Shown here: positions 26,011 through 35,496 of the stretch, piece by piece
Layout of the letters: each line of letters starts with the position of its first letter
Position numbering within the stretch: position 1 is the stretch's first letter
Origin: Aestuariirhabdus sp049985285
GTDB lineage: Bacteria; Pseudomonadota; Gammaproteobacteria; Pseudomonadales; Aestuariirhabdaceae
Assembly (NCBI RefSeq): GCF_049985285.1
Contig: NZ_JBNIEU010000002.1
Coordinates: forward strand, 1-64,000
Direction: 5' to 3'
Length of the DNA stretch: 64,000 nucleotides
Notes under the pieces: model-generated
Seen by the model: only the letters and a program-made list of their open reading frames with translations
Told to the model about the DNA's origin: nothing
The model's database searches: none
Made by a program: the position numbers and the translations under genes

Positions 26011-27882
26011 ATGGCTGGTTCCACCGCGATCAAGGATACTCGGAGCGAGGCGAGGATATTTACCTCCCGCCTGCTGCTGTGCCTGTTCGTGGTGCTGGTG
26101 ATGGTGGGGGTGCTGGTAGCGCGCATGATCAATCTGCAGGTAATTCAGCACGCAGACCTCAGTACCAAGTCTGATGATAACCGTATCCACCTGCAGTCGT
26201 TGCCTCCCACTCGAGGCCTTATCTACGATACCCGAGGCAACCTGCTTGCCGAAAACAAGCCCAGTTACACCCTGATGCTGGTCAAGGAGCGGGTAGGGAA
26301 TCTGGAGCAAACCCTCGCCAACCTACGGGAGATTCTCCCTATCAGCGATGAGCAGGTGGAGGCCTATCGCAAGTCGGCGCGCCAGAGTCGTCCCTTTGAA
26401 TCGGTGCCTCTCAAATATCGTTTGCAGGAGGATGAGATCGCCCGTATTGCGGTCAACGAACACCGTTTGCCTGGTGTCGAGGTGGAGGCCCAGTTGGTGC
26501 GCTTTTACCCCAACGGTGACCATTTTGCCCATTCGGTCGGTTACGTCGGCAGTATTAACGAGCGAGAGTTAGCCGGGCTCGACCCGGATGCCTACAGCGG
26601 CACCCGCTCCATCGGCAAGATTGGCGTTGAAAAGTTTTATGAGATCCAGCTACTGGGCAAGGCGGGTTTTCAAGAGGTGGAAACCGATGCCCGGGGGCGT
26701 GTGCAGCGGGTCATCAGCCGTCGCGACCCGGAGCCAGGCAGTGATATCACGCTCTACCTCGATGCCGAGCTGCAGAAAGTGGCCATAGAAGCCCTGAAGG
26801 GCCGCCGGGGAGCTGTGGTGGCGCTGGATACCCGCACCGGGGGCGTATTGGTTATGGCCAGCGCGCCCGCTTATGACCCCAACCTGTTCGTCACCGGTAT
26901 CGCTAGCCGGGATTACAGCCTGCTGCGCGATAATGAGGATCGCCCGCTCTATAACCGCGCCTCGTTAGGGGAGTATCCCCCCGCATCGACCATCAAGCCG
27001 ATGGTTGCGTTGGCAGGTCTCGATACGGGGATCACCAATCCGAGCTACACCATTTTCGATCCGGGCTGGTATCAGCTGCCCGGCGAGGAGCGCCTCTACC
27101 GAAACTGGAAGCGAGAGGGGCACGGTGTCGTTGATCTGGAACGTGCTGTTATGTACTCCAACGATACCTACTTCTATGAACTGGCTCTTAAGTTGGGGAT
27201 CGATAACATGCACCAGTACCTGTCGGGCTTTGGCCTTGGGCGGCGGATTGGCCGTGATATTTCCGAGGAGCGGCCGGGGTTGATGCCCTCGAGGGACTGG
27301 AAACGAGGAGCCCGGGGGCGCCCCTGGTATCCAGGTGAAACATTAATTACCGGTATTGGGCAGGGGTATATGCTGGCAACGCCCCTGCAGTTGGCGGCGT
27401 CGACGGCGGTGATCGCCAATCGCGGTAAGTGGATCCGCCCGCAGTTGTTAAAAATGGCTTCCCCCATGTTCGAACTGCCGGCCAAGCCCGAGCTGGTGGA
27501 CGTTGAACTGAAGAAGCCGGAGTACTGGGATTTTGCTATCGAAGCGATGCGAAAAGTGGTGCACCACCCGCGCGGTACGGCCCACTATCGGATCGGGCGC
27601 AATATCGATTACCAGATGGCGGGTAAGACCGGAACTGCGCAAATCGTGGGCATCAAACAGGACGAAAAATACGATGCCGAAAAGCTGGCAGAACGTAATC
27701 GCGATCATGCTCTTTTTGTGGGGTTTGCCCCGCTGGACGATCCTCAAATAGCTATCGCGGTGGTGATTGAGAACGGCGGTAGTGGCAGTGGCACAGCGGC
27801 ACCCATCGCCCGTAAGGTGCTAGACGCTTACCTGTTACCGCGAATTCAGGCCGGCCTTGCCGGCGCTGGAGCAGCCCAATGA
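26011..27882 (+). CDS. mrdA: Penicillin-binding protein 2, peptidoglycan transpeptidase of the elongasome
   Basis: A 623-residue class B penicillin-binding protein. A single transmembrane helix near residues 28-48 anchors it; the pedestal domain (SLPPTRGLIYDTRGNLLAENKP) follows; the transpeptidase domain has the active serine S326 in PASTIKPM, the SND triad and KTGTAQ. It crosslinks lateral wall peptidoglycan with RodA. The stop overlaps rodA by four bases, giving translational coupling. Confidence 0.97.
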   Translation: MAGSTAIKDTRSEARIFTSRLLLCLFVVLVMVGVLVARMINLQVIQHADLSTKSDDNRIHLQSLPPTRGLIYDTRGNLLAENKPSYTLMLVKERVGNLEQTLANLREILPISDEQVEAYRKSARQSRPFESVPLKYRLQEDEIARIAVNEHRLPGVEVEAQLVRFYPNGDHFAHSVGYVGSINERELAGLDPDAYSGTRSIGKIGVEKFYEIQLLGKAGFQEVETDARGRVQRVISRRDPEPGSDITLYLDAELQKVAIEALKGRRGAVVALDTRTGGVLVMASAPAYDPNLFVTGIASRDYSLLRDNEDRPLYNRASLGEYPPASTIKPMVALAGLDTGITNPSYTIFDPGWYQLPGEERLYRNWKREGHGVVDLERAVMYSNDTYFYELALKLGIDNMHQYLSGFGLGRRIGRDISEERPGLMPSRDWKRGARGRPWYPGETLITGIGQGYMLATPLQLAASTAVIANRGKWIRPQLLKMASPMFELPAKPELVDVELKKPEYWDFAIEAMRKVVHHPRGTAHYRIGRNIDYQMAGKTGTAQIVGIKQDEKYDAEKLAERNRDHALFVGFAPLDDPQIAIAVVIENGGSGSGTAAPIARKVLDAYLLPRIQAGLAGAGAAQ

Positions 27883-29021
27883 GTCGTCAGGATTTCGAGC
27901 GTCAACTGGCGATCAGCGAAGATAGTATGCAGAGTCGGGCGGTATTCTGGTTGCGGCTCGATCCCGTATTGCTAGGCCTGTTGTTGTTACTGATGGGGGG
28001 CGGGCTGCTGGTGCTCTACAGCGCCAGTGGGCAGAATTTGGCGATGGTGAGTCGCCAGGCGGTATACCTTGCGGTCGGTTTGGTTGGCATGGTAGTGATC
28101 GCTAACATACCTCCGCGTATCTTTGAACGTTGGTCTCCCTGGGTCTACCTGTTGGGGTTAGGGTTGTTGGTAGCCGTGTTGATCAGCGGCACGGGAGCCA
28201 AGGGGGCACAGCGCTGGTTGGCGTTACCGGGCTTTCGGTTCCAACCCTCGGAGATCATGAAGCTGGTGATGCCGATGGTGGTTGCCTGGTATCTCGCCAA
28301 GCGCGTGATGCCCCCCAGCTTCCGCCATTTGTTGATGGCGATGATACTGATTTTATTGCCGGTGCTGCTGATCGCCAAGCAGCCCGATCTGGGCACTTCG
28401 CTGCTGATTGCGGCCTCGGGAATGTTTGTGTTGTTTCTGGCAGGTCTGAGGTGGCGCATTATCCTGGGTGCGGTGCTGGCGGCATTGCCCCTCGTCTGGG
28501 GGATGTGGCACTACCTGATGCGTGACTATCAGAAGCAGCGAGTCCTTACTTTTCTCAATCCTGAAAGCGACCCCTGGGGGTCGGGCTGGAATATCATCCA
28601 GTCCAAAGTAGCAATCGGGTCAGGGGGGATTTACGGCAAGGGATGGTTTGGCGGCACTCAGTCCCAACTCGATTTTCTTCCCGAAAGCCATACCGATTTT
28701 ATCATCGCCGTACTGGCCGAAGAGTTTGGTTTGGTGGGGGTGTTATTGCTGCTGGCGGTCTATGTCGCGATCATTGCGCGAGGAATCGTTATTGCCCTCA
28801 ACGCGCAAACCTTATTTGGAAAGTTATTAGCGGGGAGTATTACGCTCACTTTCTTTGTCTATGTCTTTGTCAACATCGGTATGGTGAGCGGTTTGTTGCC
28901 GGTGGTGGGAGTTCCCCTGCCGCTGGTCAGTCGTGGTGGTACCTCGGTGGTGACGCTGTTGGCGGGGTTCGGCGTGTTGATGTCGGTACATTCGCACCGC
29001 AGCTGGTTGGGGCGGGGTTGA
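27879..29021 (+). CDS. rodA: Rod shape-determining peptidoglycan glycosyltransferase RodA
   Basis: A 380-residue SEDS-family membrane protein with about ten transmembrane segments. It polymerises glycan strands together with PBP2. Motifs include FQPSEIMKLVMPM, KQPDLGTSLLI, FLPESHTDFIIAVLAEE (which carries the catalytic aspartate) and the C-terminal GVPLPLVSRGGTSV. The start overlaps mrdA by four bases (ATGA). Length is normal; Pseudomonas RodA is similar. Confidence 0.97.
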   Translation: MSRQDFERQLAISEDSMQSRAVFWLRLDPVLLGLLLLLMGGGLLVLYSASGQNLAMVSRQAVYLAVGLVGMVVIANIPPRIFERWSPWVYLLGLGLLVAVLISGTGAKGAQRWLALPGFRFQPSEIMKLVMPMVVAWYLAKRVMPPSFRHLLMAMILILLPVLLIAKQPDLGTSLLIAASGMFVLFLAGLRWRIILGAVLAALPLVWGMWHYLMRDYQKQRVLTFLNPESDPWGSGWNIIQSKVAIGSGGIYGKGWFGGTQSQLDFLPESHTDFIIAVLAEEFGLVGVLLLLAVYVAIIARGIVIALNAQTLFGKLLAGSITLTFFVYVFVNIGMVSGLLPVVGVPLPLVSRGGTSVVTLLAGFGVLMSVHSHRSWLGRG

Positions 29022-29103
29022 ATCGCGGTTGCCCTGCTTTGAATTATCTGACAACGTGTAGCGACCTGATACGCGTTACCGTTTAATTGAGGAAGATCCA
29101 AGA

Positions 29104-30090
29104 ATGAGACTGTTATCTGCACTGGGGGTATCACTCTGCCTGTCGGCGAGTAGCGTATTTGGAGCTGACTACAGCGACTCCAAGGAGGCGCAGAAACTGA
29201 TCGATGAGATGGTGCAGGAGCACCAGTACGATCGGGAAACGCTGGAGCGTGTATTTGACTCAGCGACGCGCAAGCAGTCCATTCTCGACGCGATCGCACG
29301 TCCTGCCGAACGCACCAAGACCTGGCACGAATACCGCCAGATCTTTATCACCCCGAGCCGCACCAAAGCGGGTATAGCGTTCTGGCAGCAGCACGCCGAG
29401 GCGTTGGCGCGGGCTGAAAAGGAGTTTGGTGTACCCCCGGAAATGATCGTGGCGATTATTGGCGTGGAAACTTTTTACGGCAAACATCGCGGTAAGTTTC
29501 GGGTTGTGGACGCGCTCTCCACGCTGGGTTTTGATTACCCCCCTCGCCAGACCTTCTTTCGTAAACAGCTCAAGGAGTTTTTGTTACTCAGCCGCGAGCA
29601 GGGTTTTGATCCCCTGGATCTAACCGGCTCCTACGCCGGTGCGATGGGCTTTCCCCAGTTTATCCCGAGCAGTTTTCGCGCCTACGCGGTGGACTTTGAC
29701 GGCGACGGCCAGATCGATATCTGGAACAACCCGGTTGATGCCATCGGTAGCGTCGCCAACTACTTTCGACGTCACGGCTGGCAGCAGGGGGCCCCGGTGG
29801 TTACCCGGGCTCACGTCAAGGGTGACCAGTATGGCGAGGGCGTGAGCGATAGCCTGAAACCTGGGCAAACCCTGGATGAACTGCAGGCGCTGGGGTGGGA
29901 GCCGCTTCAGGTGCCAGCGGCAGATGCCAGTGTGCGGGGCATTAAGTTGCAGGGCGAACACGGCAGTGAGTTTTGGGTCGGGATGCATAACCTCTACGTG
30001 ATCACCCGCTACAACCACAGCACCCTCTACGCGATGGCCGCGTTCCAGCTCAGCGAGGAGTTGCTCGATGGCATGCCCAAGGCGCTATAG
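29104..30090 (+). CDS. mltB: Lytic murein transglycosylase B
   Basis: A 328-residue periplasmic lytic transglycosylase that cleaves glycan strands to 1,6-anhydro-muropeptides. A signal peptide (LGVSLCLSASSVFGAD) is followed by the SLT-2 domain, with the catalytic glutamate in IIGVETFYGKHRG and GSYAGAMGFPQFIPSSF, FDGDGQIDIWNN and the late YNHSTLYAMAAFQLS. The protein lacks an obvious lipobox cysteine, so it may be the soluble type. It belongs to the same cluster as rlpA. Confidence 0.95.
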   Translation: MRLLSALGVSLCLSASSVFGADYSDSKEAQKLIDEMVQEHQYDRETLERVFDSATRKQSILDAIARPAERTKTWHEYRQIFITPSRTKAGIAFWQQHAEALARAEKEFGVPPEMIVAIIGVETFYGKHRGKFRVVDALSTLGFDYPPRQTFFRKQLKEFLLLSREQGFDPLDLTGSYAGAMGFPQFIPSSFRAYAVDFDGDGQIDIWNNPVDAIGSVANYFRRHGWQQGAPVVTRAHVKGDQYGEGVSDSLKPGQTLDELQALGWEPLQVPAADASVRGIKLQGEHGSEFWVGMHNLYVITRYNHSTLYAMAAFQLSEELLDGMPKAL

Positions 30091-30094
30091 CGGG

Positions 30095-30952
30095 ATGCTC
30101 TGGAGTCGTCTCGGGGCCCTGTTGTTGACTTGCCTGTTGCTGGTGGCCTGTAGTTCCAGCACTACGCGTCCCGGCACCGATGGGGCACCCAGCGGGCACT
30201 TTGACGTAGCCTCGATTCCCGACGCCGTCCCTAAAGCGCACAACGGTCCCGTCAAATCGACTCCCTATACACTCTTCGGGATCAAGTATTACCCCCTGAG
30301 CAGCGCGATAGGGTATCGCAAGGAGGGCACGGCCTCCTGGTATGGCACTAAATTTCACGGTCATAAAACCGCCAATGGCGAAACCTATAACATGTACGGT
30401 ATGAGTGCGGCCCACAAAACCCTGCCGCTGCCCTCTTATGCTCGCGTCACCAACCTGGCTAACGGCAAAACTGTGGTCGTACGGGTCAACGACCGGGGGC
30501 CTTTTCACGGTGATCGCCTGATCGATATGTCCTATGCGGCGGCCCGCAAACTGGGTTTTTTTGGGCAGGGCACGGCTCGGGTACGGGTTGAGGGCATCGA
30601 CCCCGACAACTACCAGTCCGGTGGAGAGGCAAGCGGCGGCCCGGTAGCGGTTCCCCGTGCCGAGTTGGCTCCCGTAACGCTGAAATCAACAACCCGCACT
30701 AGCACAGAGCCCAAGCACCCGCGTATGTTTTTGCAAGTGGCAGCTTTGCAAAATTCCCAGTCGGCCCATAGCTTGCAGCGGCGGTTGAGCGAGGTAACGC
30801 GCTTCCCGGTTGCCGTAGTGGCGGGTATTGAGCAACCGCAACCCTTACATCGGGTAAGGATTGGCCCCTTCACGACCTTGCAAGAGGTTGAAGAAGCGAA
30901 GCAACAAGTCGATAATGCCGCGTTGGGCGCCCCTCATCTGGTTTACGAATAG
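30095..30952 (+). CDS. rlpA: Septal-ring lytic transglycosylase lipoprotein RlpA
   Basis: A 285-residue outer-membrane lipoprotein. The signal peptide ends in the lipobox LLLVACSSS. The double-psi beta-barrel domain (about 75-170) has GTASWYGTKFHG, NGETYNMY and VVRVNDRGPF, which carry the catalytic residues. A SPOR domain at the C-terminus (FLQVAALQNSQSAHSLQRR) binds denuded glycans at division sites. The ATG at 30095 is four bases after the mltB stop; an in-frame ATG at 30068 overlaps mltB and lacks a signal start. Confidence 0.94.
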   Translation: MLWSRLGALLLTCLLLVACSSSTTRPGTDGAPSGHFDVASIPDAVPKAHNGPVKSTPYTLFGIKYYPLSSAIGYRKEGTASWYGTKFHGHKTANGETYNMYGMSAAHKTLPLPSYARVTNLANGKTVVVRVNDRGPFHGDRLIDMSYAAARKLGFFGQGTARVRVEGIDPDNYQSGGEASGGPVAVPRAELAPVTLKSTTRTSTEPKHPRMFLQVAALQNSQSAHSLQRRLSEVTRFPVAVVAGIEQPQPLHRVRIGPFTTLQEVEEAKQQVDNAALGAPHLVYE

Positions 30953-31105
30953 GTTTGGCGGGCCCCAAGGGTCACCTTTGATTCCCGACCTGTGACCCCG
31001 CTCCCGGATTGGCCTGGGAACAGGGGAATTTTCAGCTCGGTGCAGGGTCTCAGTAGAGACTCTCCAACTCCCTTAATTTCTATACAGGATTTTTTGTCTC
31101 TGCTT

Positions 31106-32290
31106 ATGCGATCTTTTTGCACTCTGCTCTCCCGTTTTATCTCCCCTCTGCTGTTGGTTGCTAGCGCGCCCCTGTTGGCGGCCTCGCCGATCCCGTCGGC
31201 GCCGACTCTTGCTGCCAGTAGTTACATCCTGATGGATGCTAACAGTGGTCGCATTCTGGTGGAGTCCAACGCCCATCAGCCGCTGCCACCGGCCAGCTTG
31301 ACCAAATTGATGACCGCTTTTGTCGCTGAAAACGAGCTGGCTGCTGGCAACATCAGCGCCACCGAAGAGGTGTTGGTTAGCGAAAAAGCCTGGAAAATGG
31401 GCGGTTCCACCATGTTTATCGAGGTGGGTGAGCGGGTAGCGGTGGAGGAGTTGCTCAAGGGCATTATCATCGTCAGCGGGAACGATGCCAGTGTAGCCAT
31501 TGCCGAGCACATAGCCGGTAGCGAAGGGGCCTTTGCGGAGCTGATGAACAGTACTGCCAATGAACTGGGTATGACCAATACCCGTTTTGTGAACGCCAGC
31601 GGCTGGCCCGCCGAAGGTCACTACACCACCGCGGCGGATCTTGCGGTGCTGGCGCGTGCCACTATCTACCAGCATCCTGACCGTTATGGAATTTATGCCG
31701 AGAAGTACTACCAGTATGGTGTGGATAAAAAAACAGGCAAGCCCCTGCGTAAGCAACCCAACCGTAACCGCTTGCTGTGGAGCAACAGTGCAGTGGATGG
31801 ACTAAAAACTGGCCACACCGAGGAAGCGGGTTACTGCCTAGTGACTTCGGCCTCACAGGATGGCCGCCGCCTGATCTCGGTGGTGATGGGCGCCAAGAGT
31901 GAAAAATCCCGTGCCAGTGAAACCCAAAAATTACTCACCTACGGTTTCCGTTTTTTCGAAAATGCGCTGGTCAAACGCGGTGGCGAAGCCCTGCAAACTC
32001 CCCGGGTGTGGAAGGGAGTTACGGATAAGGTAGCGGTGGGGGTGAGCGAGGATATCATGGTGACTATCCCGCGTGGCCAAAGCAAAAACTTGAGCGCCGT
32101 TATGGAGCTTAACCCGACACTTGAGGCGCCGCTGAAGCAGGGGCAGGTGCTGGGTGAGGTGAAGGTGTTGTTGGGAGAAGAGTTGATCGAAACGGTGCCG
32201 GTGGTGGCACTGCAAGCGGTTGAATCCGGTGGTTTCTTCAGGCGTCTGTGGGATTCCATACTCCTTTTCGTATTTGGACTCTTTGCCTGA
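31106..32290 (+). CDS. dacA: D-alanyl-D-alanine carboxypeptidase (PBP5/6 family)
   Basis: A 394-residue class C low-mass penicillin-binding protein that trims the terminal D-Ala of pentapeptides. A signal peptide (SPLLLVASAPLLAA) is followed by the active serine in PPASLTKLM, the SGN motif in VSGNDAS and KTGHTEEAG. A beta-rich C-terminal domain and an amphipathic tail (FRRLWDSILLFVFGLFA) anchor it to the membrane. The start is unsure: the ATG at 31106 has no good ribosome site, while a TTG at 31094 follows AGGA by four bases. The 153 bases before the gene hold only a weak GGGTCAC/GTGACCC inverted repeat. Confidence 0.95.
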   Translation: MRSFCTLLSRFISPLLLVASAPLLAASPIPSAPTLAASSYILMDANSGRILVESNAHQPLPPASLTKLMTAFVAENELAAGNISATEEVLVSEKAWKMGGSTMFIEVGERVAVEELLKGIIIVSGNDASVAIAEHIAGSEGAFAELMNSTANELGMTNTRFVNASGWPAEGHYTTAADLAVLARATIYQHPDRYGIYAEKYYQYGVDKKTGKPLRKQPNRNRLLWSNSAVDGLKTGHTEEAGYCLVTSASQDGRRLISVVMGAKSEKSRASETQKLLTYGFRFFENALVKRGGEALQTPRVWKGVTDKVAVGVSEDIMVTIPRGQSKNLSAVMELNPTLEAPLKQGQVLGEVKVLLGEELIETVPVVALQAVESGGFFRRLWDSILLFVFGLFA

Positions 32291-32343
32291 CCGATTCCCG
32301 GCACGGGGCTGCGATCGCGCCTCGCTTTGTATTATAATTGTAC

Positions 32344-32375
32344 AGCTGCAGGCTTAGCCTGCAGCTTTTCTGTTT
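32344..32375 (+). terminator. Rho-independent terminator after dacA
   Basis: A perfect 10-bp stem (AGCTGCAGGC / GCCTGCAGCT) with a 3-base loop is followed by TTTTCTGTTT. It lies 54 bases after dacA and ends the rsfS-to-dacA transcription unit, before ybeD. Confidence 0.85.
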
Positions 32376-32393
32376 CTATCCCAGGCGGTATCT

Positions 32394-32693
32394 GTGGTGA
32401 GCGATATTCTTTTCAACCAACAGCAGAGTGGGCAGCCCGATGCCCCCAAAATCGAATTTCCCTGTGATTACCCGGTGAAGATCCTGGGTGACGCCGATGC
32501 CGATTTTGTCGAATTCGTACTCAAGGTCGTACAGCGCCATGACGGTGACTTTAACGGCACGCACGATGTTAAGGCCAGCCGTAATGGGCGCTTTCAGTCG
32601 GTTACGGTGGTGATTACTGCTACCGGGGAAGCCCAGTTAAGCGCGCTGCATAAGGAATTTATGGACAGTGGCCGCGTTAAAATGGTGATCTAG
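32394..32693 (+). CDS. ybeD: DUF493 family protein YbeD
   Basis: A 99-residue DUF493 protein with the ACT-like alpha-beta fold. Motifs IEFPCDYPVKILGDAD, VQRHDG and the C-terminal HKEFMDSGRVKMVI match YbeD. The function is unknown, but it is almost always next to lipB and dacA. The start is GTG: AGGCGG at 32383-32388 serves GTG at 32394 or, with better spacing, GTG at 32397. Confidence 0.93.
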   Translation: MVSDILFNQQQSGQPDAPKIEFPCDYPVKILGDADADFVEFVLKVVQRHDGDFNGTHDVKASRNGRFQSVTVVITATGEAQLSALHKEFMDSGRVKMVI

Positions 32694-32729
32694 CTCGCGA
32701 ATCAAGAGCTCCCGAATCAAGGCGATCTG

Positions 32730-33410
32730 ATGAATTCCAATGATAATAGCCAGACCCTGCTGGTACGCGAGCTGGGGATGGTGGAGTACGAATCCAGCTG
32801 GCAATTGATGAAGCAATATACCGACCGTCGTGATGGATCCTGCCGCGACGAGCTGTGGTTGTTGCAGCATCCGCCGGTATTTACCCAGGGTCAGGCCGGT
32901 AAGGCAGAGCACTTGCTGATGCCCGGCGATATCCCCGTGGTCAAGGTCGATCGTGGTGGCCAGGTAACCTATCACGGCCCGGGCCAGCTGGTTGCCTACC
33001 TGCTGGTGGATATCAAACGCCGTGGCAAAGGGGTTCGTGATCTGGTGACGGCGATTGAGCAATCCATTATCGACACCCTCGCCGAGTGGTCGGTGGAGTC
33101 CCGGGCCAAGCCCGATGCACCGGGAGTGTATGTCGGCGATGCCAAGATCGCCTCGCTGGGGCTGAGGGTGCGCCGCGGTTGCTCCTACCACGGCCTGGCC
33201 CTTAACGTTGATATGGCGCTGGAACCCTTTTTGCGGATTAACCCTTGCGGTTACGCAGGGCTGGCGATGACCCAGCTCAGCGAGTTGGTCACCGATATAC
33301 AAATAGACGTGGTTAGCGACAGATTGAAACAGAACTTGACTCGATTGCTCGGGTATAATCACTACGACACCACCACCGACTCCCTGCAACTGGATGATTT
33401 ACCTCTATGA
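32730..33410 (+). CDS. lipB: Octanoyl-[acyl carrier protein]:protein octanoyltransferase
   Basis: A 226-residue LipB that moves octanoyl groups from ACP to the lipoyl domains of 2-oxoacid dehydrogenases. The signature RGGQVTYHGPGQLVAYLL and the catalytic cysteine in RINPCGYAGLAMTQL are present, as is the substrate lysine region DAKIASLGLRVRRGCSYHG. The stop overlaps the lipA start by four bases, so octanoyl transfer and sulfur insertion are encoded as one unit. Confidence 0.97.
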   Translation: MNSNDNSQTLLVRELGMVEYESSWQLMKQYTDRRDGSCRDELWLLQHPPVFTQGQAGKAEHLLMPGDIPVVKVDRGGQVTYHGPGQLVAYLLVDIKRRGKGVRDLVTAIEQSIIDTLAEWSVESRAKPDAPGVYVGDAKIASLGLRVRRGCSYHGLALNVDMALEPFLRINPCGYAGLAMTQLSELVTDIQIDVVSDRLKQNLTRLLGYNHYDTTTDSLQLDDLPL

Positions 33411-34390
33411 GCACCAACAACGATACCCCCGCTAAACCCGCCCGCGCCGTGCAGGGCGTTAAACTTCGTGGGGCCGACAAAGTTGACCGCATCCCGGTCA
33501 AGGTGATTCCCACTGAACCTGGCGCGATGCCTCGCAAACCCGACTGGTTGCGGGTGAAGATGCCGGCTTCGCCGGAGATTACCCGCATCAAAGGCCTGCT
33601 GCGCCAGCACAAGCTGCATACCGTGTGCGAAGAAGCGGCTTGCCCCAATCTTGGGGAGTGCTTCAGCGGCGGTACCGCCACCTTTATGATCATGGGGGAT
33701 ATCTGTACCCGTCGTTGCCCCTTCTGTGATGTGGCCCATGGCCGCCCCAACGCGCTCGATACTAATGAACCCAAACAGTTGGCTGCGGCGATCGCCGATA
33801 TGAAGCTGCGCTACGTGGTGGTGACTTCGGTCGATCGCGATGACCTGCGCGATGGTGGCGCTGGCCATTTTGCCGATTGCATCCGTGAAGTACGTGCCCT
33901 CAGCCCCGATATCCAGATCGAGACCCTGGTCCCCGATTTTCGCGGTCGTATGGAAGTGGCGCTGGACATTCTCAGCGAAACACCCCCTGATATTTTCAAC
34001 CATAACCTCGAATCGGTGCCCTCACTGTATAAAAAGATTCGGCCCGGCTCCGATTACCAGTGGTCGCTTACCCTGCTCAAGGAGTACAAGCGGCGTAACC
34101 CCGCGGTAACCACCAAGTCCGGGCTGATGCTCGGGCTCGGAGAGACCATCGACGAGGTGATTGAGGAGATGAAGGATATGCGCGAGCATGATATCGAGAT
34201 GATCACCCTCGGTCAGTATCTTCAACCCAGCCGCAACCATCTGCCGGTGGATCGTTTCGTGCACCCCGACGAGTTTGCCGAACTGGCTGATATTGCCCAC
34301 GAGCTGGGCTTTTCCAAGGTCGCCAGCGGCGCCCTGGTGCGCTCCTCCTATCACGCTGATCAGCAAGCCAAGGGCGATCTGCTCTGCTAG
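33407..34390 (+). CDS. lipA: Lipoyl synthase
   Basis: A 327-residue radical SAM enzyme that inserts two sulfur atoms into protein-bound octanoyl groups. The auxiliary cluster cysteines are in VCEEAACPNLGECF, the radical SAM cluster in DICTRRCPFCDVAHG, and the C-terminal serine ligand in VRSSYHADQ. Length matches the family. It overlaps lipB and converges on holA. Confidence 0.98.
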   Translation: MSTNNDTPAKPARAVQGVKLRGADKVDRIPVKVIPTEPGAMPRKPDWLRVKMPASPEITRIKGLLRQHKLHTVCEEAACPNLGECFSGGTATFMIMGDICTRRCPFCDVAHGRPNALDTNEPKQLAAAIADMKLRYVVVTSVDRDDLRDGGAGHFADCIREVRALSPDIQIETLVPDFRGRMEVALDILSETPPDIFNHNLESVPSLYKKIRPGSDYQWSLTLLKEYKRRNPAVTTKSGLMLGLGETIDEVIEEMKDMREHDIEMITLGQYLQPSRNHLPVDRFVHPDEFAELADIAHELGFSKVASGALVRSSYHADQQAKGDLLC

Positions 34391-34408
34391 GCTGCCATCG
34401 CCATCTTC

Positions 34409-34437
34409 GCCCAGCTCCAGAGACTGGAGTATTGGGC
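34409..34437. terminator. Hairpin between convergent lipA and holA
   Basis: A stem of CTCCAG/CTGGAG with a 3-base loop is extended by GCCCA/TGGGC across a small internal bulge. No T run follows. The position between two convergent genes suggests a shared termination or RNA-end signal. Confidence 0.4.
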
Positions 34438-34470
34438 CGAGTGGATCAATAGCTGGCGACGGGGCCGCTT

Positions 34471-35496
34471 TCAGTAGGCAGCGGCGGGGGTTTGCAGCCC
34501 CGCCATGCGCAGGCTGAGTGCGCTGAGCTCATCCCATACATTACCGGCTTCCAGTCCTTTGATGGTGCGGTCGATGCGCGCAGCGTGGCGCAGCAGGTTG
34601 CGCCAGTCCCGTTCAGACAGGCGTATCAGGGCCTTGCGTACCGGCTGTTTACGCTTTTCCCATACCCGTTGACTCTTGAGAATCTGTTCGATTCCCTGCC
34701 CCTGCTGTTGCAGGCGAGCCATGGTGGCCATGCTACGCAGCTCGCGGGTTAGCGCCCAGAGAATGACGGTGGGCTCGCTGCCTTCGGCGCGCAAACCGTT
34801 TAGCATACGGGCGCTGTGGGTGGCATCGCCGGCCAGCGAGCTGTCGACGAGGGAAAAAATGTCGTAGCGGGCACTGTCGGAGACGGCGCTGTTAACGGTC
34901 TCGGCGTCCACATGCTGGCCGTTGGCGAGCAGCTTTAGCTTCTCGATCTCCTGCTGGGCTGCCAACAGGTTACCCTCGACACGGTCCGCCAGTATCTGCA
35001 CTGCATCAGCGGTACTGGTGAGGCCAGCGGCGGCCAGGCGTTGCTGGATCCAGCCCGGTAGCGCAGTGGCATCGATGGGCCACAGTTGAATCGAAATTCC
35101 CACCTTGTCCACCGATTTGAACCATTTGCTGCGCTGGGCCGAGACATCGAGCTTGGGCAAAACCAGTAGCAGGGTATTGTCGGGGGAGGCGTTTTCCGCA
35201 TAGGCGACCAGCGCTTTGCTGCCTTTGTCGCCGGGTTTGCCGTTGGGTACCCGCAGCTCGATCAATTTGCGATCAGCGAAGAGGGAGAGGCTGTTAGCGC
35301 TTTCGAGCAGATCGCTCCAGTCAAAGTTGCCTTCGGCGTGCATCATTTCGCGCTCGCTGATGCCCTGGTCGCGGGCGGCTCGGCGGATACTATCGCAGCA
35401 CTCCTGTTGCTGCAGGGGATCGTCGCCGCTGACAATGTAGAGCGGCGCAATGCCCTTTTTCAAGTGGTTAGCGAGCTGTTCTGCACGCAGTTTCAT
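34471..35496 (-). CDS. holA: DNA polymerase III delta subunit
   Basis: A 341-residue clamp-loader subunit that opens the beta clamp. The N-terminus (MKLRAEQLANHLKKGIAPLYIVSGDDPL) and LRVPNGKPGDKGSKAL, the degenerate AAA+ fold and the collar domain fit HolA at normal length. The ATG at 35496 overlaps lptE by four bases, so lptE and holA are coupled. A longer in-frame start at 35619 would lie deep within lptE. Confidence 0.95.
   Translation of the reverse strand: MKLRAEQLANHLKKGIAPLYIVSGDDPLQQQECCDSIRRAARDQGISEREMMHAEGNFDWSDLLESANSLSLFADRKLIELRVPNGKPGDKGSKALVAYAENASPDNTLLLVLPKLDVSAQRSKWFKSVDKVGISIQLWPIDATALPGWIQQRLAAAGLTSTADAVQILADRVEGNLLAAQQEIEKLKLLANGQHVDAETVNSAVSDSARYDIFSLVDSSLAGDATHSARMLNGLRAEGSEPTVILWALTRELRSMATMARLQQQGQGIEQILKSQRVWEKRKQPVRKALIRLSERDWRNLLRHAARIDRTIKGLEAGNVWDELSALSLRMAGLQTPAAAY

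Noticed and set aside
32341..32369. Possible small RNA between dacA and ybeD
   Set aside because: The hairpin is fully explained as the dacA terminator and no promoter lies between.
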